64,000 nucleotides of DNA from E44-bin88 sp050123275 (GTDB lineage Bacteria; Chloroflexota; Dehalococcoidia; Dehalococcoidales; BS750m-G39), in assembly GCA_050123275.1 (NCBI GenBank), contig JASFHK010000003.1:62001-126000 (forward strand), in the 5' to 3' direction. Under the pieces are notes generated by a model. It saw only the letters and a program-made list of their open reading frames with translations. It did not search any database and was not told the DNA's origin. Position 1 is the stretch's first letter; each line of letters starts with the position of its first letter. This document shows, piece after piece, positions 8,286-17,210 of this stretch. The translations under genes and the position numbers were made by a program.

Positions 8286-9926
8286 ATGGCTAGCGAGTCA
8301 GAACTATTCAGACAGAGCCGACTGGACGAGCTGTGGCAGCGGTGCTGCGGCTTTATCGACCTCAGCCTGCAGGAATTCACCGAAATCCAGCGACGCCTGC
8401 TCATGGAGCAGCTGGAGCTGCTCAAGAAGTGCGAGCTGGGCAGAGTGATTATGGACGGGGCTGCTCCCCGTAACGTGACCGAATTCAGGGAGCAGGTGCC
8501 CCTGACCACCTACGCCGATTACGCCCCCTACCTGTTAAAGCGGCGCATGGACGTCCTGCCTCGAAAGCCTATCCTGTGGCAATACACCTCGGGCAAGTCG
8601 GGCGAATACCCATACATGTGGGCGCCGGTCACCGCCCGGCAGCTGGAGGAGATACAACCCCTCCTCTTCGCCCTACTCTTCTTCGCCAGCGGTAACGGAA
8701 GGCAGGAAATATCCATAAGAGAGCATGACCGAATTTTCTACGGTATGGCGCCGCCCCCCTACGCCACGGGCTCGATGACCCGCGCCTTCCCCCACGAACT
8801 ATTTAATTTCCTGCCGCCCATAGACATGGCGGAGGAAATGTCGTTCGAGGACAGGATGAAGAAGGGCTTCGAGATGGCGATAACCGACGGCATAGACCTC
8901 TGCTTCGCCCTCTCCAGCCTGGCCATAGGCATCGGCGAGCGTTTCAGCCAGAACAGCGGCAAGACCAACCTCAAACCCCTCCTCTCCAAGCCCAAGGCGC
9001 TCTTCCGGCTGGGCAAGGGACTGCTCAAGAGCAAGCTGGCGCGCCGGACCATGCTGCCCAAGGATATCTGGAACCTCAAAGGGCTGATTACCTTCGGCAT
9101 CGACGGCGCGGTATACAAGGAGAAGATAAAGGAAATGTGGGGGCGCTATCCCCTCGACTTCCACGGCTGCACCGAAGCCGTGCTCATCGCCACCCAGACC
9201 TGGGACCACCAGGGCATGACCTTCTTCCCCAACCTTAACTTCCTCGAGTTCATCCCCGAGGAAGAGTGCCTGAAGGCGGCGGAAGACCCTCTCTTCCAGC
9301 CCCACCCACTGCTCATCGACGAGATAAAGCCCGGCAACTACGAGCTGGTCATCACCAGCTTCCACGGCGGGCCCTTCATCAGATACCGGCTGGGGCACCT
9401 GGTTAAAATACACTCGCTGCGCAACGAAGAGCTCGATATCGATATCCCCCAGATGTCGTTCATCGCCCGCGTGGACGATATGATAGACATCGCCGGATTT
9501 ACCCGCCTCTCCGAGAAAACCATCTGGCGGGCCATCGAAAACAGCGGCTTGAACTACAACGGCTGGACGGCGCGCAAGGAGGTCAAGGAAAAACCGTTGC
9601 TCCACCTCTATATGGAGATGGGCAGCAACGGCCACCTCACCGGCACACAGGTAGCCGCGGCCGTCCACGAGGAGCTCAAAAAGCTGAACAAACCCTACGC
9701 CGAGATGGAGGATTTCATCAAGCTGCAACCGCTCCAGGTAACGCTTTTGCCCGCCAACTCCTTCCGCAACTACGAACAGGCCAAAAAGAAGGCCGGCGCC
9801 AAGGGCAGCCAGGTCTACGTGCCCCACATCAACCCCTCCGAGAGCACCATAGACAGCCTGCTCCACGGCCCCCAACCCGAGAAGGTCGAGGCAACCAGCC
9901 CGCTGGAAGCCGTCCACAGCAAATAA
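8286..9926 (+). CDS. GH3-family adenylate-forming enzyme
   Basis: This 546-residue protein matches the GH3 auxin-responsive family in length and motifs: an ATP-binding loop YTSGKSGEYP near residue 98, a central TFGIDGAVYKEKI and HGCTEAVLIATQTW block, and a C-terminal YEQAKKKAG region. Plant GH3 enzymes join acyl acids to amino acids through acyl-adenylates; bacterial members have unknown substrates. The start has a near-perfect ribosome site (GAGGAGG, ten bases before ATG). Its neighbour is a lipid-type methyltransferase, and a shared lipid or prenyl substrate is a guess. Confidence 0.85.
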   Translation: MASESELFRQSRLDELWQRCCGFIDLSLQEFTEIQRRLLMEQLELLKKCELGRVIMDGAAPRNVTEFREQVPLTTYADYAPYLLKRRMDVLPRKPILWQYTSGKSGEYPYMWAPVTARQLEEIQPLLFALLFFASGNGRQEISIREHDRIFYGMAPPPYATGSMTRAFPHELFNFLPPIDMAEEMSFEDRMKKGFEMAITDGIDLCFALSSLAIGIGERFSQNSGKTNLKPLLSKPKALFRLGKGLLKSKLARRTMLPKDIWNLKGLITFGIDGAVYKEKIKEMWGRYPLDFHGCTEAVLIATQTWDHQGMTFFPNLNFLEFIPEEECLKAAEDPLFQPHPLLIDEIKPGNYELVITSFHGGPFIRYRLGHLVKIHSLRNEELDIDIPQMSFIARVDDMIDIAGFTRLSEKTIWRAIENSGLNYNGWTARKEVKEKPLLHLYMEMGSNGHLTGTQVAAAVHEELKKLNKPYAEMEDFIKLQPLQVTLLPANSFRNYEQAKKKAGAKGSQVYVPHINPSESTIDSLLHGPQPEKVEATSPLEAVHSK

Positions 9927-9952
9927 AACGGAAAAACGTATCGGCTTTAACT

Positions 9953-9986
9953 CCAGGCCCCCATCTTGCAGGGGGCCTGGCTTTTC
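9953..9986 (+). terminator. Intrinsic terminator after the GH3-type gene
   Basis: A perfect 10-bp stem CCAGGCCCCC/GGGGGCCTGG with an eight-base loop is followed by CTTTTC. Confidence 0.9.
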
Positions 9987-10037
9987 CCGGGTGTCATTTT
10001 ATGTAAAATTCAGGGGCGGGGGGCTACCATATTCCTA

Positions 10038-10109
10038 TTGACAAGCCTACAGGCATAAGACATAATGACTATAATTGACTATACTAAAATAGGCAGTGGT
10101 AGCTACCAC
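10038..10109 (+). promoter_or_regulatory. Promoter and palindrome before the GGDEF/HD-GYP gene
   Basis: TTGACA at 10038-10043 and CATAAT at 10061-10066 are 17 bases apart. A 14-bp perfect palindrome GTGGTAGCTACCAC at 10096-10109 lies in the 5' leader and could be an operator. Confidence 0.55.
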
Positions 10110-10148
10110 GGCCTTATTAGTACCTAGAGACCGGGAGATAGCTAGATA

Positions 10149-12680
10149 ATGAACTTATGGGCTATAATACCGCTCGTCAGTTCGCTAACCTTTGCTGTGT
10201 TGGTGGTACTGGTGTTGCAACAGGCGAAGAGGTGGGTGGACAAGGTATTCGCCATCTTCCTCTCCGTTTCCGCTATCTGGAGCTTCTCCTCCTTCATGCT
10301 CACCCGCTCCAACGACACCGAAGTTCAGACGGCGGTATCCCAGTCCCTCGTCTTCTGGAACATAATGGTCATCGCGGCCATACCCGCGGTAGCCATCTGC
10401 TACTACCATTTCGTCAGGGCCTACAACAACAAATCGGCGGGCATATTGGTATACATCGGCTACGCCCTGGTGGGCGTCGTCATGGCGCTCGGCTTCAGCG
10501 GCTACGTGGTCAAGAGCGCCTTCATGGAAAACGGCTTCCTCCACCACGACATCGGCTACTGGGCGTACATACTGATGTGCATCCTGATGCCCTTCCTCAT
10601 CTTAGCCCTGATTATGCTCGCCAGGAGGTACCGCACCTCCACCGACCCCACCGACCGCAACCGGACTATGTATTTAATCGTCGGCTGGAGCATAAACGTC
10701 TTCATCGGCTACATCACGCCGCTGACCCCCACCCTGGCCGGCTTACCCACCGACCATATCGGCAACCTGCTCAACGCCCTTATCATCGCCTACGCCATCC
10801 AGCGCTACAATCTGCTCAACATACGGCTGGTGGCGCGGCGGGGGTTGACCTACACCTCGCTCGTACTCTGTCTGGTCGGCCTTTATATCGGCGCCATACT
10901 GGTGGGACAGAAATTCCTGCCCGAAATGCCGCTCTACGCCACGCTGTTACTGACCACCATCCTGGCGATGGGGTTGCTGCTGCTTACCAACCCGCTGCGG
11001 CGACTCATCCAGATGATAATAGACCGCATCTTCTACCGCGAAACCTATCAGTACCGCCAGACGCTGCTCACCTTCAGCAGCAAGATGGGCAATATCATCA
11101 ACCTTAACGAGCTGGCCAGCGCCATGCTGCCCGCGGTGACCAAGGCACTTAATATCCACCAGGCCAAGCTGCTCTTCGAAGACGCCAACAGCGGCGACTT
11201 CACCACCCAGTTCATCTACCCCGAAACGGAGGACGGCACGGGCCGGGAGCTTAGCTTCAACGTGGATAACCCCATCATCGCCTGGCTGGAAAAAGAGTCC
11301 GAACCACTCGATATAAGCAATATCGACAACATACCCAAGCTCAAAGGGCTGTGGGAAGCGGAAAAGGAAAACCTGAAAAAGCTGGAGCTGGAAATACTGT
11401 GCCCGATTAAGACCAGCACCCGGCTCATCGGCATCCTGGCCCTGGGCAAAAAGCGGGAAGACAAGATTTACTCCCACGAGGATTTAGAGCTGGTGGTAGG
11501 CATGGCCAACCAGGCCAGCATGCTCATCGAAAACGCCCGCCTCTACGCCCAGGCGACAATAAGGGCCAATACCGACGGCCTCACCGGGCTTTATAACCAC
11601 CGCCACTTCCACGAGCGCCTGGAGCAGGAAATCGCCCGCGGCTCCCGCTTCGGCAGCACCTTCTCGCTGATAATGCTGGATATAGACCTCTTCAAGGCCT
11701 ATAACGATATCTACGGCCACCTGGCCGGCGACGACGTGCTGCGCAAGATAGCCCGCTATATCGACGGCTCGATTCGAAACATCGACCTCTCCTTCCGCTA
11801 CGGCGGCGAGGAGTTCGCCATCATCCTGCCCGAAACGCGCATCGACGCCGCGGCCAAGGTCGCCGAGCGTATCCGCAAGACGATAGAATCGAAAACGAGC
11901 TCGCGCACCATGCCGATAACGGTCAGCATCGGCATCGCCAGCTGGCCCACCGACGGCGTGATGAAAGAGGAAATCATCGCCCGCGCCGACGCCGCCCTTT
12001 ACCGGGCGAAACAGGCGGGGCGCAACCGTACCTGTCTCTCCACCGACCTGATAAAACAACCGGAACCGACCAATATCACCGCCGAGCTGGAAGCCCGGCC
12101 CCGGGCTTTAAGCATCATCTACGCCCTGGCGGCCACGGTCGACGCCAAAGACCACTACACCTACGGCCACTCCCGCAAGGTCAGCGATTATTCGGTAGCT
12201 ATTGCCGAGGCGCTCGACCTGCCCCAGGACCGGATAGCCACCATACGCGCCGCCAGCCTGCTCCACGACATCGGCAAGGTCGGCATTCCCGACTCGATTC
12301 TGAGCAAGGAAGGCCCCCTCACCGACGAGGAATGGGAGCCGGTGCGGACCCACCCCAAGCTGGGCGTGGAAATCCTGAGGCATATTATCGACCTGGTAAA
12401 CTGCCTGCCCGCCATACTCCACCACCACGAACACTTCAACGGTGGCGGCTACCCCTCCGGACTGAAAGGTGACGCCATACCTCTGGAAGGCAGAATACTG
12501 GCCATAGCCGATGCTTACGACGCCATGACCTCCCCCCGCCCCTACCGCGAGCAGCTGTCCTCCCAGAGCGCGCTCGAAGAGCTGAGACGCTGCGCCGGGA
12601 CCCAGTTCGACCCCGAGCTGGTAGAGGTCTTCTGCACGCTCATCGAGTCGGCGACATCGAGCCGCATGGAAATCAAGTAG
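10149..12680 (+). CDS. Membrane GGDEF/HD-GYP protein, c-di-GMP turnover
   Basis: An 843-residue signalling protein. Residues 1-290 are hydrophobic and match the 7TM histidine-kinase-type sensor. A GAF domain lies near 305-465. A GGDEF domain follows with an intact active site GGEEF at 552-556 and an allosteric RxxD site (RNID at 543-546, five residues before it). An HD-GYP domain ends the protein with HDIGK at 706-710 and HHEHFNGGGYP near 758-769. The expected activities are diguanylate cyclase and c-di-GMP phosphodiesterase. Such enzymes often control surface attachment, so the nearby pilus genes are a plausible target. It converges with the next gene, the ends being two bases apart. Confidence 0.92.
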   Translation: MNLWAIIPLVSSLTFAVLVVLVLQQAKRWVDKVFAIFLSVSAIWSFSSFMLTRSNDTEVQTAVSQSLVFWNIMVIAAIPAVAICYYHFVRAYNNKSAGILVYIGYALVGVVMALGFSGYVVKSAFMENGFLHHDIGYWAYILMCILMPFLILALIMLARRYRTSTDPTDRNRTMYLIVGWSINVFIGYITPLTPTLAGLPTDHIGNLLNALIIAYAIQRYNLLNIRLVARRGLTYTSLVLCLVGLYIGAILVGQKFLPEMPLYATLLLTTILAMGLLLLTNPLRRLIQMIIDRIFYRETYQYRQTLLTFSSKMGNIINLNELASAMLPAVTKALNIHQAKLLFEDANSGDFTTQFIYPETEDGTGRELSFNVDNPIIAWLEKESEPLDISNIDNIPKLKGLWEAEKENLKKLELEILCPIKTSTRLIGILALGKKREDKIYSHEDLELVVGMANQASMLIENARLYAQATIRANTDGLTGLYNHRHFHERLEQEIARGSRFGSTFSLIMLDIDLFKAYNDIYGHLAGDDVLRKIARYIDGSIRNIDLSFRYGGEEFAIILPETRIDAAAKVAERIRKTIESKTSSRTMPITVSIGIASWPTDGVMKEEIIARADAALYRAKQAGRNRTCLSTDLIKQPEPTNITAELEARPRALSIIYALAATVDAKDHYTYGHSRKVSDYSVAIAEALDLPQDRIATIRAASLLHDIGKVGIPDSILSKEGPLTDEEWEPVRTHPKLGVEILRHIIDLVNCLPAILHHHEHFNGGGYPSGLKGDAIPLEGRILAIADAYDAMTSPRPYREQLSSQSALEELRRCAGTQFDPELVEVFCTLIESATSSRMEIK

Positions 12681-12682
12681 TT

Positions 12683-13375
12683 TCAGGACACGGTCTTGTA
12701 GGGGCACTTATTCTTAAAGCTGCAACGTGCACAGACCTCCGCCTGCGTCCAGCGCGTCATTTTGGGCCCCACGCCGAGTACCATCGAGGCCGATTTGCGG
12801 GGAATGAGCACCCCGGAAGAGGAAAGGCTGACGCCTATCTTTTCAGCCGACGCCAGCTTGAGCAGGTTCGGCTGTTCGCTCAAAGCGAAACCGGGCATAC
12901 CCGGGTTGACCGGGCTGCTTATCTCGTAGCCGCGGGCAGCGACCTCGGCGGCGATAATCACCATCGCCTCCGGAATCAGCTTGTCCACGGCGGCGGTGCC
13001 GATGCCGTCCAGCACCACGCCGCGCAACGCCCCGTATTGCTTGGTATATTCGGTCACCCGCTTTTCCAGTTGGGGGCCGATGGTAGCGATGAGGACGATG
13101 AGCTCCCTGGCTTCGGGGAAAAGCGCCGGTAGCAAGGCTCCCTCCACCGCTTTCCCATCCTCCAGCGTTACCCGTTCGGATTCAAAGCCGGTTATGGGGT
13201 AGATTTCGTAGACGACGGACGGCTCCAGCAGCTTATCCGCGGCGACCTCGCCCAACAGCTCGATAATTACTTTCTTTATCTCCGGCCTGACCCTGGCACC
13301 ATTGCCCAGCCCCTGGCGGCGCAAAATCTCTTCGTCATAGTCAAGCTTCAGAGTAATATCGCGGATTACTGACAT
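12683..13375 (-). CDS. Methionine-synthase activation-domain-like protein (corrinoid partner)
   Basis: A 230-residue protein related to the reactivation domain of B12-dependent methionine synthase. Seen: ATIGPQLEKRV, an inner GIGTAAVDKLIPEAM, and the block SPVNPGMPGFALSEQ that recalls the SAM-binding part of that domain. It ends with four Cys (CARCSFKNKCPY is the visible core), which could bind a metal cluster. The next genes on the same strand are a methyltransferase and a corrinoid protein, so it probably reactivates or assists that cobamide protein. A terminator separates it from them, so it would have its own promoter or arise by readthrough. Confidence 0.78.
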   Translation of the reverse strand: MSVIRDITLKLDYDEEILRRQGLGNGARVRPEIKKVIIELLGEVAADKLLEPSVVYEIYPITGFESERVTLEDGKAVEGALLPALFPEARELIVLIATIGPQLEKRVTEYTKQYGALRGVVLDGIGTAAVDKLIPEAMVIIAAEVAARGYEISSPVNPGMPGFALSEQPNLLKLASAEKIGVSLSSSGVLIPRKSASMVLGVGPKMTRWTQAEVCARCSFKNKCPYKTVS

Positions 13376-13386
13376 ATATCTCTCCT

Positions 13387-13426
13387 AAAAAAGAGCACCC
13401 CGAGACAAAAGGCCTGCCCGGGGTGC
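13387..13426 (-). terminator. Intrinsic terminator after the methyltransferase gene
   Basis: On the minus strand GCACCCCG pairs with CGGGGTGC and is followed by TCTTTTTT. It lies between the UroD-family gene and the activation-like gene. Confidence 0.88.
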
Positions 13427-13449
13427 GAAATCTCGATCAGTTCAATTTT

Positions 13450-14808
13450 CTATTTATAGGCCTTGCTGCCGTATTCCTTACCGAACTCGATCATGGCCTT
13501 GACGTTCTCCGCCTTGGCCTGGTCGAAGAAGGCGCCGTTGCTCACGATAAAACCGCCGCCGGGAGCGCACTCGTCGATGATCTTTTTGACATAGTCCTTC
13601 ACCTGTTGGGGCGTGCCCAGGACGAGCAGGTCGGATTGCACGTTGCCGAACAGACAAGCCACCTTGCCCAGCGTCTTCTTGGCCTTAAATATATCGCTAT
13701 TGTCTATCATCCATAGTGTCTTACCCTTGGGCAAGTCGCTCATAACCTCCAGACGGGTGGTCCAGCTACCTTCAGCCGCCGGCATCGGGACCACTCCCTG
13801 CTCAATCAAGCCCAGCATGACCTTTCTAAAGGTAGGCCAGTAGAACTTCTTGAACTGCTCGTCGGAGAGGAAGCCGTCAGCGCCTTTATGCAGAGGTATG
13901 AATATTATGGGGTGTTTGTTCATCATCGCCGTGCCCACCCCCATCTTAATCATCAACGGGGTTATCCTGTCCATGGCTTCCTGGAGCTTATCGGGACAGC
14001 GATACATATCCAACATTACCCCCCGGGTGCCCCTCAAGGTGTCGCCGACAAAATCGAACGGCGCCTTGGTAAACCCCGAGGCTATAACCGGGAATCCGCC
14101 GCCTATTGACTCAGCACTAAAGGCACCCATGGCCATCCCCCATTTCAGGGCTTCGGCGCCGGCCTCAAAAAGGGCCTTATAAGTAGCCTGAACGGGAGGC
14201 AGGGCAAAGGGGATGAAGTTACCGGCCACGCCGTACATTTCAACTATGCCGGTGAGGGCGGGGAGCATCTGGAAACCTTCTAACTTGCCGAAGACGCGAG
14301 GCAGGTAGGTGTGGGTGAAATAATTAGAGGGGTCATCAATCAGGTCGTCGTACTCATCCGCCTTCATGTACTCGCCCTCGTTAGCCTGGTACGATTGCTC
14401 CTTAGCCACCCCGTGTCCCGGCCAGGAATATAACTTGTAGTCAAGCATTTCGAAGAATCTTCCGGGGCCGGGCACAGCTGCGCCCAGGTTTCCGTCCGGC
14501 TGAAACTCAAAAACGAAATCCTTAAACGCCTTAACACACTTATCGTAGTCGTACATGACGTCATAGGGGGTCATGCCAGCATGATAGGCAGGATAGAAGC
14601 TGGGAGCGAGAAAAACCGGCACCCTGTCCGGCAACTTCTTCATCTGGAGAGCGTCTTTTATCAGGGTTATTCTATATTTATAATCCTTCTCGGCCTGGGG
14701 ACTCTTGAATTTCAGGTCGTTGCCCGCGGGGTCTTTCGGTGCCATCCATTGAGCAATCAGCGCTTCCTGTCTCTCATCCGGTGTCATATCTGCCCATTCT
14801 TTAGCCAT
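13450..14808 (-). CDS. UroD-family corrinoid methyltransferase
   Basis: A 452-residue member of the uroporphyrinogen-decarboxylase fold, the family of MtaA/MtbA and of many demethylating enzymes. The long form with an N-terminal extension is typical of predicted corrinoid-dependent methyltransferases. Seen: DRVPVFLAPSFYPAYHAG, a central IPFALPPVQATYKALF, an ADGFLSDEQFKKFYWP block near the active site, and a C-terminal CAPGGGFIVSNGAFFDQAKAENVKAM signature. The ATG at 14808 has GGAGG upstream, so the longer frame to 14838 is rejected. The corrinoid protein lies 59 bases upstream on the same strand. The methyl donor cannot be predicted. Confidence 0.85.
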   Translation of the reverse strand: MAKEWADMTPDERQEALIAQWMAPKDPAGNDLKFKSPQAEKDYKYRITLIKDALQMKKLPDRVPVFLAPSFYPAYHAGMTPYDVMYDYDKCVKAFKDFVFEFQPDGNLGAAVPGPGRFFEMLDYKLYSWPGHGVAKEQSYQANEGEYMKADEYDDLIDDPSNYFTHTYLPRVFGKLEGFQMLPALTGIVEMYGVAGNFIPFALPPVQATYKALFEAGAEALKWGMAMGAFSAESIGGGFPVIASGFTKAPFDFVGDTLRGTRGVMLDMYRCPDKLQEAMDRITPLMIKMGVGTAMMNKHPIIFIPLHKGADGFLSDEQFKKFYWPTFRKVMLGLIEQGVVPMPAAEGSWTTRLEVMSDLPKGKTLWMIDNSDIFKAKKTLGKVACLFGNVQSDLLVLGTPQQVKDYVKKIIDECAPGGGFIVSNGAFFDQAKAENVKAMIEFGKEYGSKAYK

Positions 14809-14867
14809 TTTATTACCTCCTACACCTTCTCTAGTCAAAAATTCTCTAAATTAAGCTTGCCGGGTTA

Positions 14868-15500
14868 TTAAGCAGCCTTTATCCACTTCTGAGCCAGGGT
14901 CACGCCGGCCATGGCGTCCTTCCCGTAGGCATCGGCGCCGGTGTATTTCCTCACCTCATCGCTCATCTGCCCGCCGCCGATCATAATCTTGACCTTATCC
15001 CTCAAGCCAGCGCCCTGTATGGCTTCAATAGTCTGTTTCATGGAATCGAAGGCCAGAGTAAGGAAGCCGCTCAGGCCGACGATAGGCGCCCCCGTCTCCT
15101 TTATCTTGTCGACGAACTTCTGCACCGGCACATCGACACCTAGGTCGTGTACCTCGAAACCGTTAACGTCGAGCATGAAGACGACGATATCCTTGCCGAT
15201 ATCGTGGATATCCCCGGACACGGTGCCGAAGACAATCTTGCCCAGCTTTTTGGTTCCCGCCGCCTGGGTCAGCTTGGGCTTGACCATCTCGCTTACCGCC
15301 TTCAGGATTTCCCCGGAATAGACCAGGTCGGGGACGAAATACTGGCTTTCGGCAAAGCGCTTGCCCACGATCTCCATACCGGAGCGGGCATCGTCCAGGA
15401 TTTTCAAGGCATTTTCGCCGGCGGCCAATCTATCCTTGACGACCTTGATGACTTCGTCTTCCTTCAAATCAGCCAGTAGATTAACCAAGTCTCCCGCCAT
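14868..15500 (-). CDS. Corrinoid (cobamide) methyl-carrier protein
   Basis: A 210-residue two-domain protein of the MtaC/MtbC type: a helical cap (about 1-85) and a Rossmann-like B12 domain with the cobalt-ligating motif DIHDIGK near residue 108 and the downstream GLSGFLTLAFDSMK and IMIGGGQMS blocks. It carries a methyl group on cobalt between methyltransferases. GGAGG lies before the ATG. It is the first gene of the unit with the UroD-family enzyme and is followed by that enzyme's terminator. Confidence 0.92.
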   Translation of the reverse strand: MAGDLVNLLADLKEDEVIKVVKDRLAAGENALKILDDARSGMEIVGKRFAESQYFVPDLVYSGEILKAVSEMVKPKLTQAAGTKKLGKIVFGTVSGDIHDIGKDIVVFMLDVNGFEVHDLGVDVPVQKFVDKIKETGAPIVGLSGFLTLAFDSMKQTIEAIQGAGLRDKVKIMIGGGQMSDEVRKYTGADAYGKDAMAGVTLAQKWIKAA

Positions 15501-15591
15501 TTTCTTTACCTCCTTAAAAACTTAATTAAATCTTAAGCCACTCCACCCCGAAATATTGACCTCATCAGCACCTCCCTAGCTCCGGTTAGTC

Positions 15592-15634
15592 AAAAAAAAG
15601 TTATATGCCCCGGCCGGTATAGCTCAGGGCATAT
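15592..15634 (-). terminator. Intrinsic terminator of the ABC importer operon
   Basis: On the minus strand ATATGCCC pairs with GGGCATAT, then TAAC and eight T residues follow. It lies about 150 bases after the stop of the last importer gene and separates the two units. Confidence 0.85.
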
Positions 15635-15781
15635 AGAAGGTCTTAAACTGACAATAGTTTTTCTTTCTATCTGACCCGTGGCTAAACCAGCCTTCAAAAG
15701 CCCGGACGGGGCTCCCTTACCAGAACCCTTCAGGATATAACCAACATTAAAAAGCAACGGCTAGTCCAACCCTACCCGCTC

Positions 15782-16486
15782 TTAAAGTCCTAGATAGGCT
15801 TTTTTGACCATCTCCTCTTCCAGGAGCTGTTGGCAACTTCCTTCAAGGACGATACGCCCGTTTTCCAGCACGTACGCCCGGTCGGCTATCTCCAGGGTAC
15901 GAGGCACGTTCTGCTCGATGAGCAGGATAGTCATCCCCTGATCGCGCAGGGCCTTGATGACATTGAAGACCTCGACCATCATTATCGGCGCCAGCCCGTA
16001 AGAAGGCTCGTCGAACATGCAAAGCTTCGGCCGCGACATCAAACCTCTGCCCATGGCCAGCATCTGCTGCTCGCCGCCGCTCAAAGTACGGCCCAGCTGC
16101 CCCGCCCTCTCCTTCAGTATGGGAAAGGACTCGTAGACCTGCTCTTCCGTTTTCTGGCGGAGCTTCCAGGCGCGACTGGTATAAGCCCCCATCTCCAGGT
16201 TCTCCCGCACCGACATATCGGTAAACAGGCGGCGCCCCTCGGGTATGTGAGAGATGCCGAGGTCCACGATTTGATGAGGTTGCAAGTTGTCGATTCGCTT
16301 CCCGTCGAACTCGACGGTGCCCGAAGCCGGCCGCAGCAAACCGGTGATGGTATTAAGCAGCGTGGTCTTACCGGCGCCGTTAGCACCGACCAGGGCCACT
16401 ATCTCGGCCTCACCGACCGTCATGGAAATATCCCACAAGGCCTGGACCTTACCGTAAAAGGTGTTGACATTGCGAATTTCCAGCAT
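15782..16486 (-). CDS. livF: Branched-chain amino-acid type ABC transporter ATPase (LivF)
   Basis: A 234-residue ABC ATPase with Walker A GANGAGKTTL near residue 36, ABC signature LSGGEQQM, and Walker B LCMFDEPSYGLAP. Length and sequence match LivF, one of two ATPases of HAAT-type importers. It lies four bases after livG. The set has all five standard parts, but substrates of this family range from leucine to urea and aromatic acids, so amino-acid uptake is not proven. Confidence 0.92.
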   Translation of the reverse strand: MLEIRNVNTFYGKVQALWDISMTVGEAEIVALVGANGAGKTTLLNTITGLLRPASGTVEFDGKRIDNLQPHQIVDLGISHIPEGRRLFTDMSVRENLEMGAYTSRAWKLRQKTEEQVYESFPILKERAGQLGRTLSGGEQQMLAMGRGLMSRPKLCMFDEPSYGLAPIMMVEVFNVIKALRDQGMTILLIEQNVPRTLEIADRAYVLENGRIVLEGSCQQLLEEEMVKKAYLGL

Positions 16487-16490
16487 TACC

Positions 16491-17210
16491 CTACTCTCCT
16501 AAGTATACCTCGATAACTTTCTTGCTGGCGGCGATTTCCTTGGGCGACCCTTCGGCAATCTTCTCGCCGTGATGAAGCACCATAATCCGGTCGCAAATAC
16601 CCATAATCGCCTTCATAACGTGCTCAATCATAAAAACGGTGACTCCCTTATCCCGGATCTTGTTCACCAGCTCCATGGCCTCGCCGGTCTCGGTAGGCGT
16701 TAGCCCCGCCATTAACTCATCGAGTAAGAGCATTTCCGCCTCGGTCGCTAAAGCCCGGGCTATTTCCACCCGTTTCTGGTTGGCCAAGGTCAAACCCCCG
16801 GCGGGGATGTCTTTAGGCACCGAAAAGCCGACGAAATCCAGTAACTCCCCGGCTTCCTTGAGCGCCGCCGCCGTCGATACCCGGTGCTTCGTCCCGAACA
16901 GCGCGCCCATTGACACGTTTTCTATAGCCGTCACGCCGGGGAAGATTTTAACCTCCTGGAAGGTGCGAGCCATGCCCATCCGGCATATCTTGTAGGGATT
17001 CTTGCCGCTGATTTTTTCACCCTTGAACTTTATTACTCCCGATTTAGGGGCAAACGCCCCCGATATCAGGTTAAAAAGCGTTGTCTTACCGGCTCCGTTA
17101 GGGCCGATGAGGCCGAAAATCTCGCCCTCTTCCACGTAAAAGTCGACGTTGGATACGGCCGCTAACCCGCCGAAATACTTGGTAACCTTTTCACCTTCAA
17201 GGACTCGCAT
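16491..17210 (-). CDS. livG: Branched-chain amino-acid type ABC transporter ATPase (LivG)
   Basis: A 239-residue ATPase with Walker A GPNGAGKTTL near residue 37, a signature-region divergence typical of LivG (GGLTLANQKRVEIARAL), and Walker B MLLLDELMAGL. It overlaps the end of livM by 14 bases, a sign of translational coupling. It works as a heterodimer with LivF. Confidence 0.92.
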   Translation of the reverse strand: MRVLEGEKVTKYFGGLAAVSNVDFYVEEGEIFGLIGPNGAGKTTLFNLISGAFAPKSGVIKFKGEKISGKNPYKICRMGMARTFQEVKIFPGVTAIENVSMGALFGTKHRVSTAAALKEAGELLDFVGFSVPKDIPAGGLTLANQKRVEIARALATEAEMLLLDELMAGLTPTETGEAMELVNKIRDKGVTVFMIEHVMKAIMGICDRIMVLHHGEKIAEGSPKEIAASKKVIEVYLGE

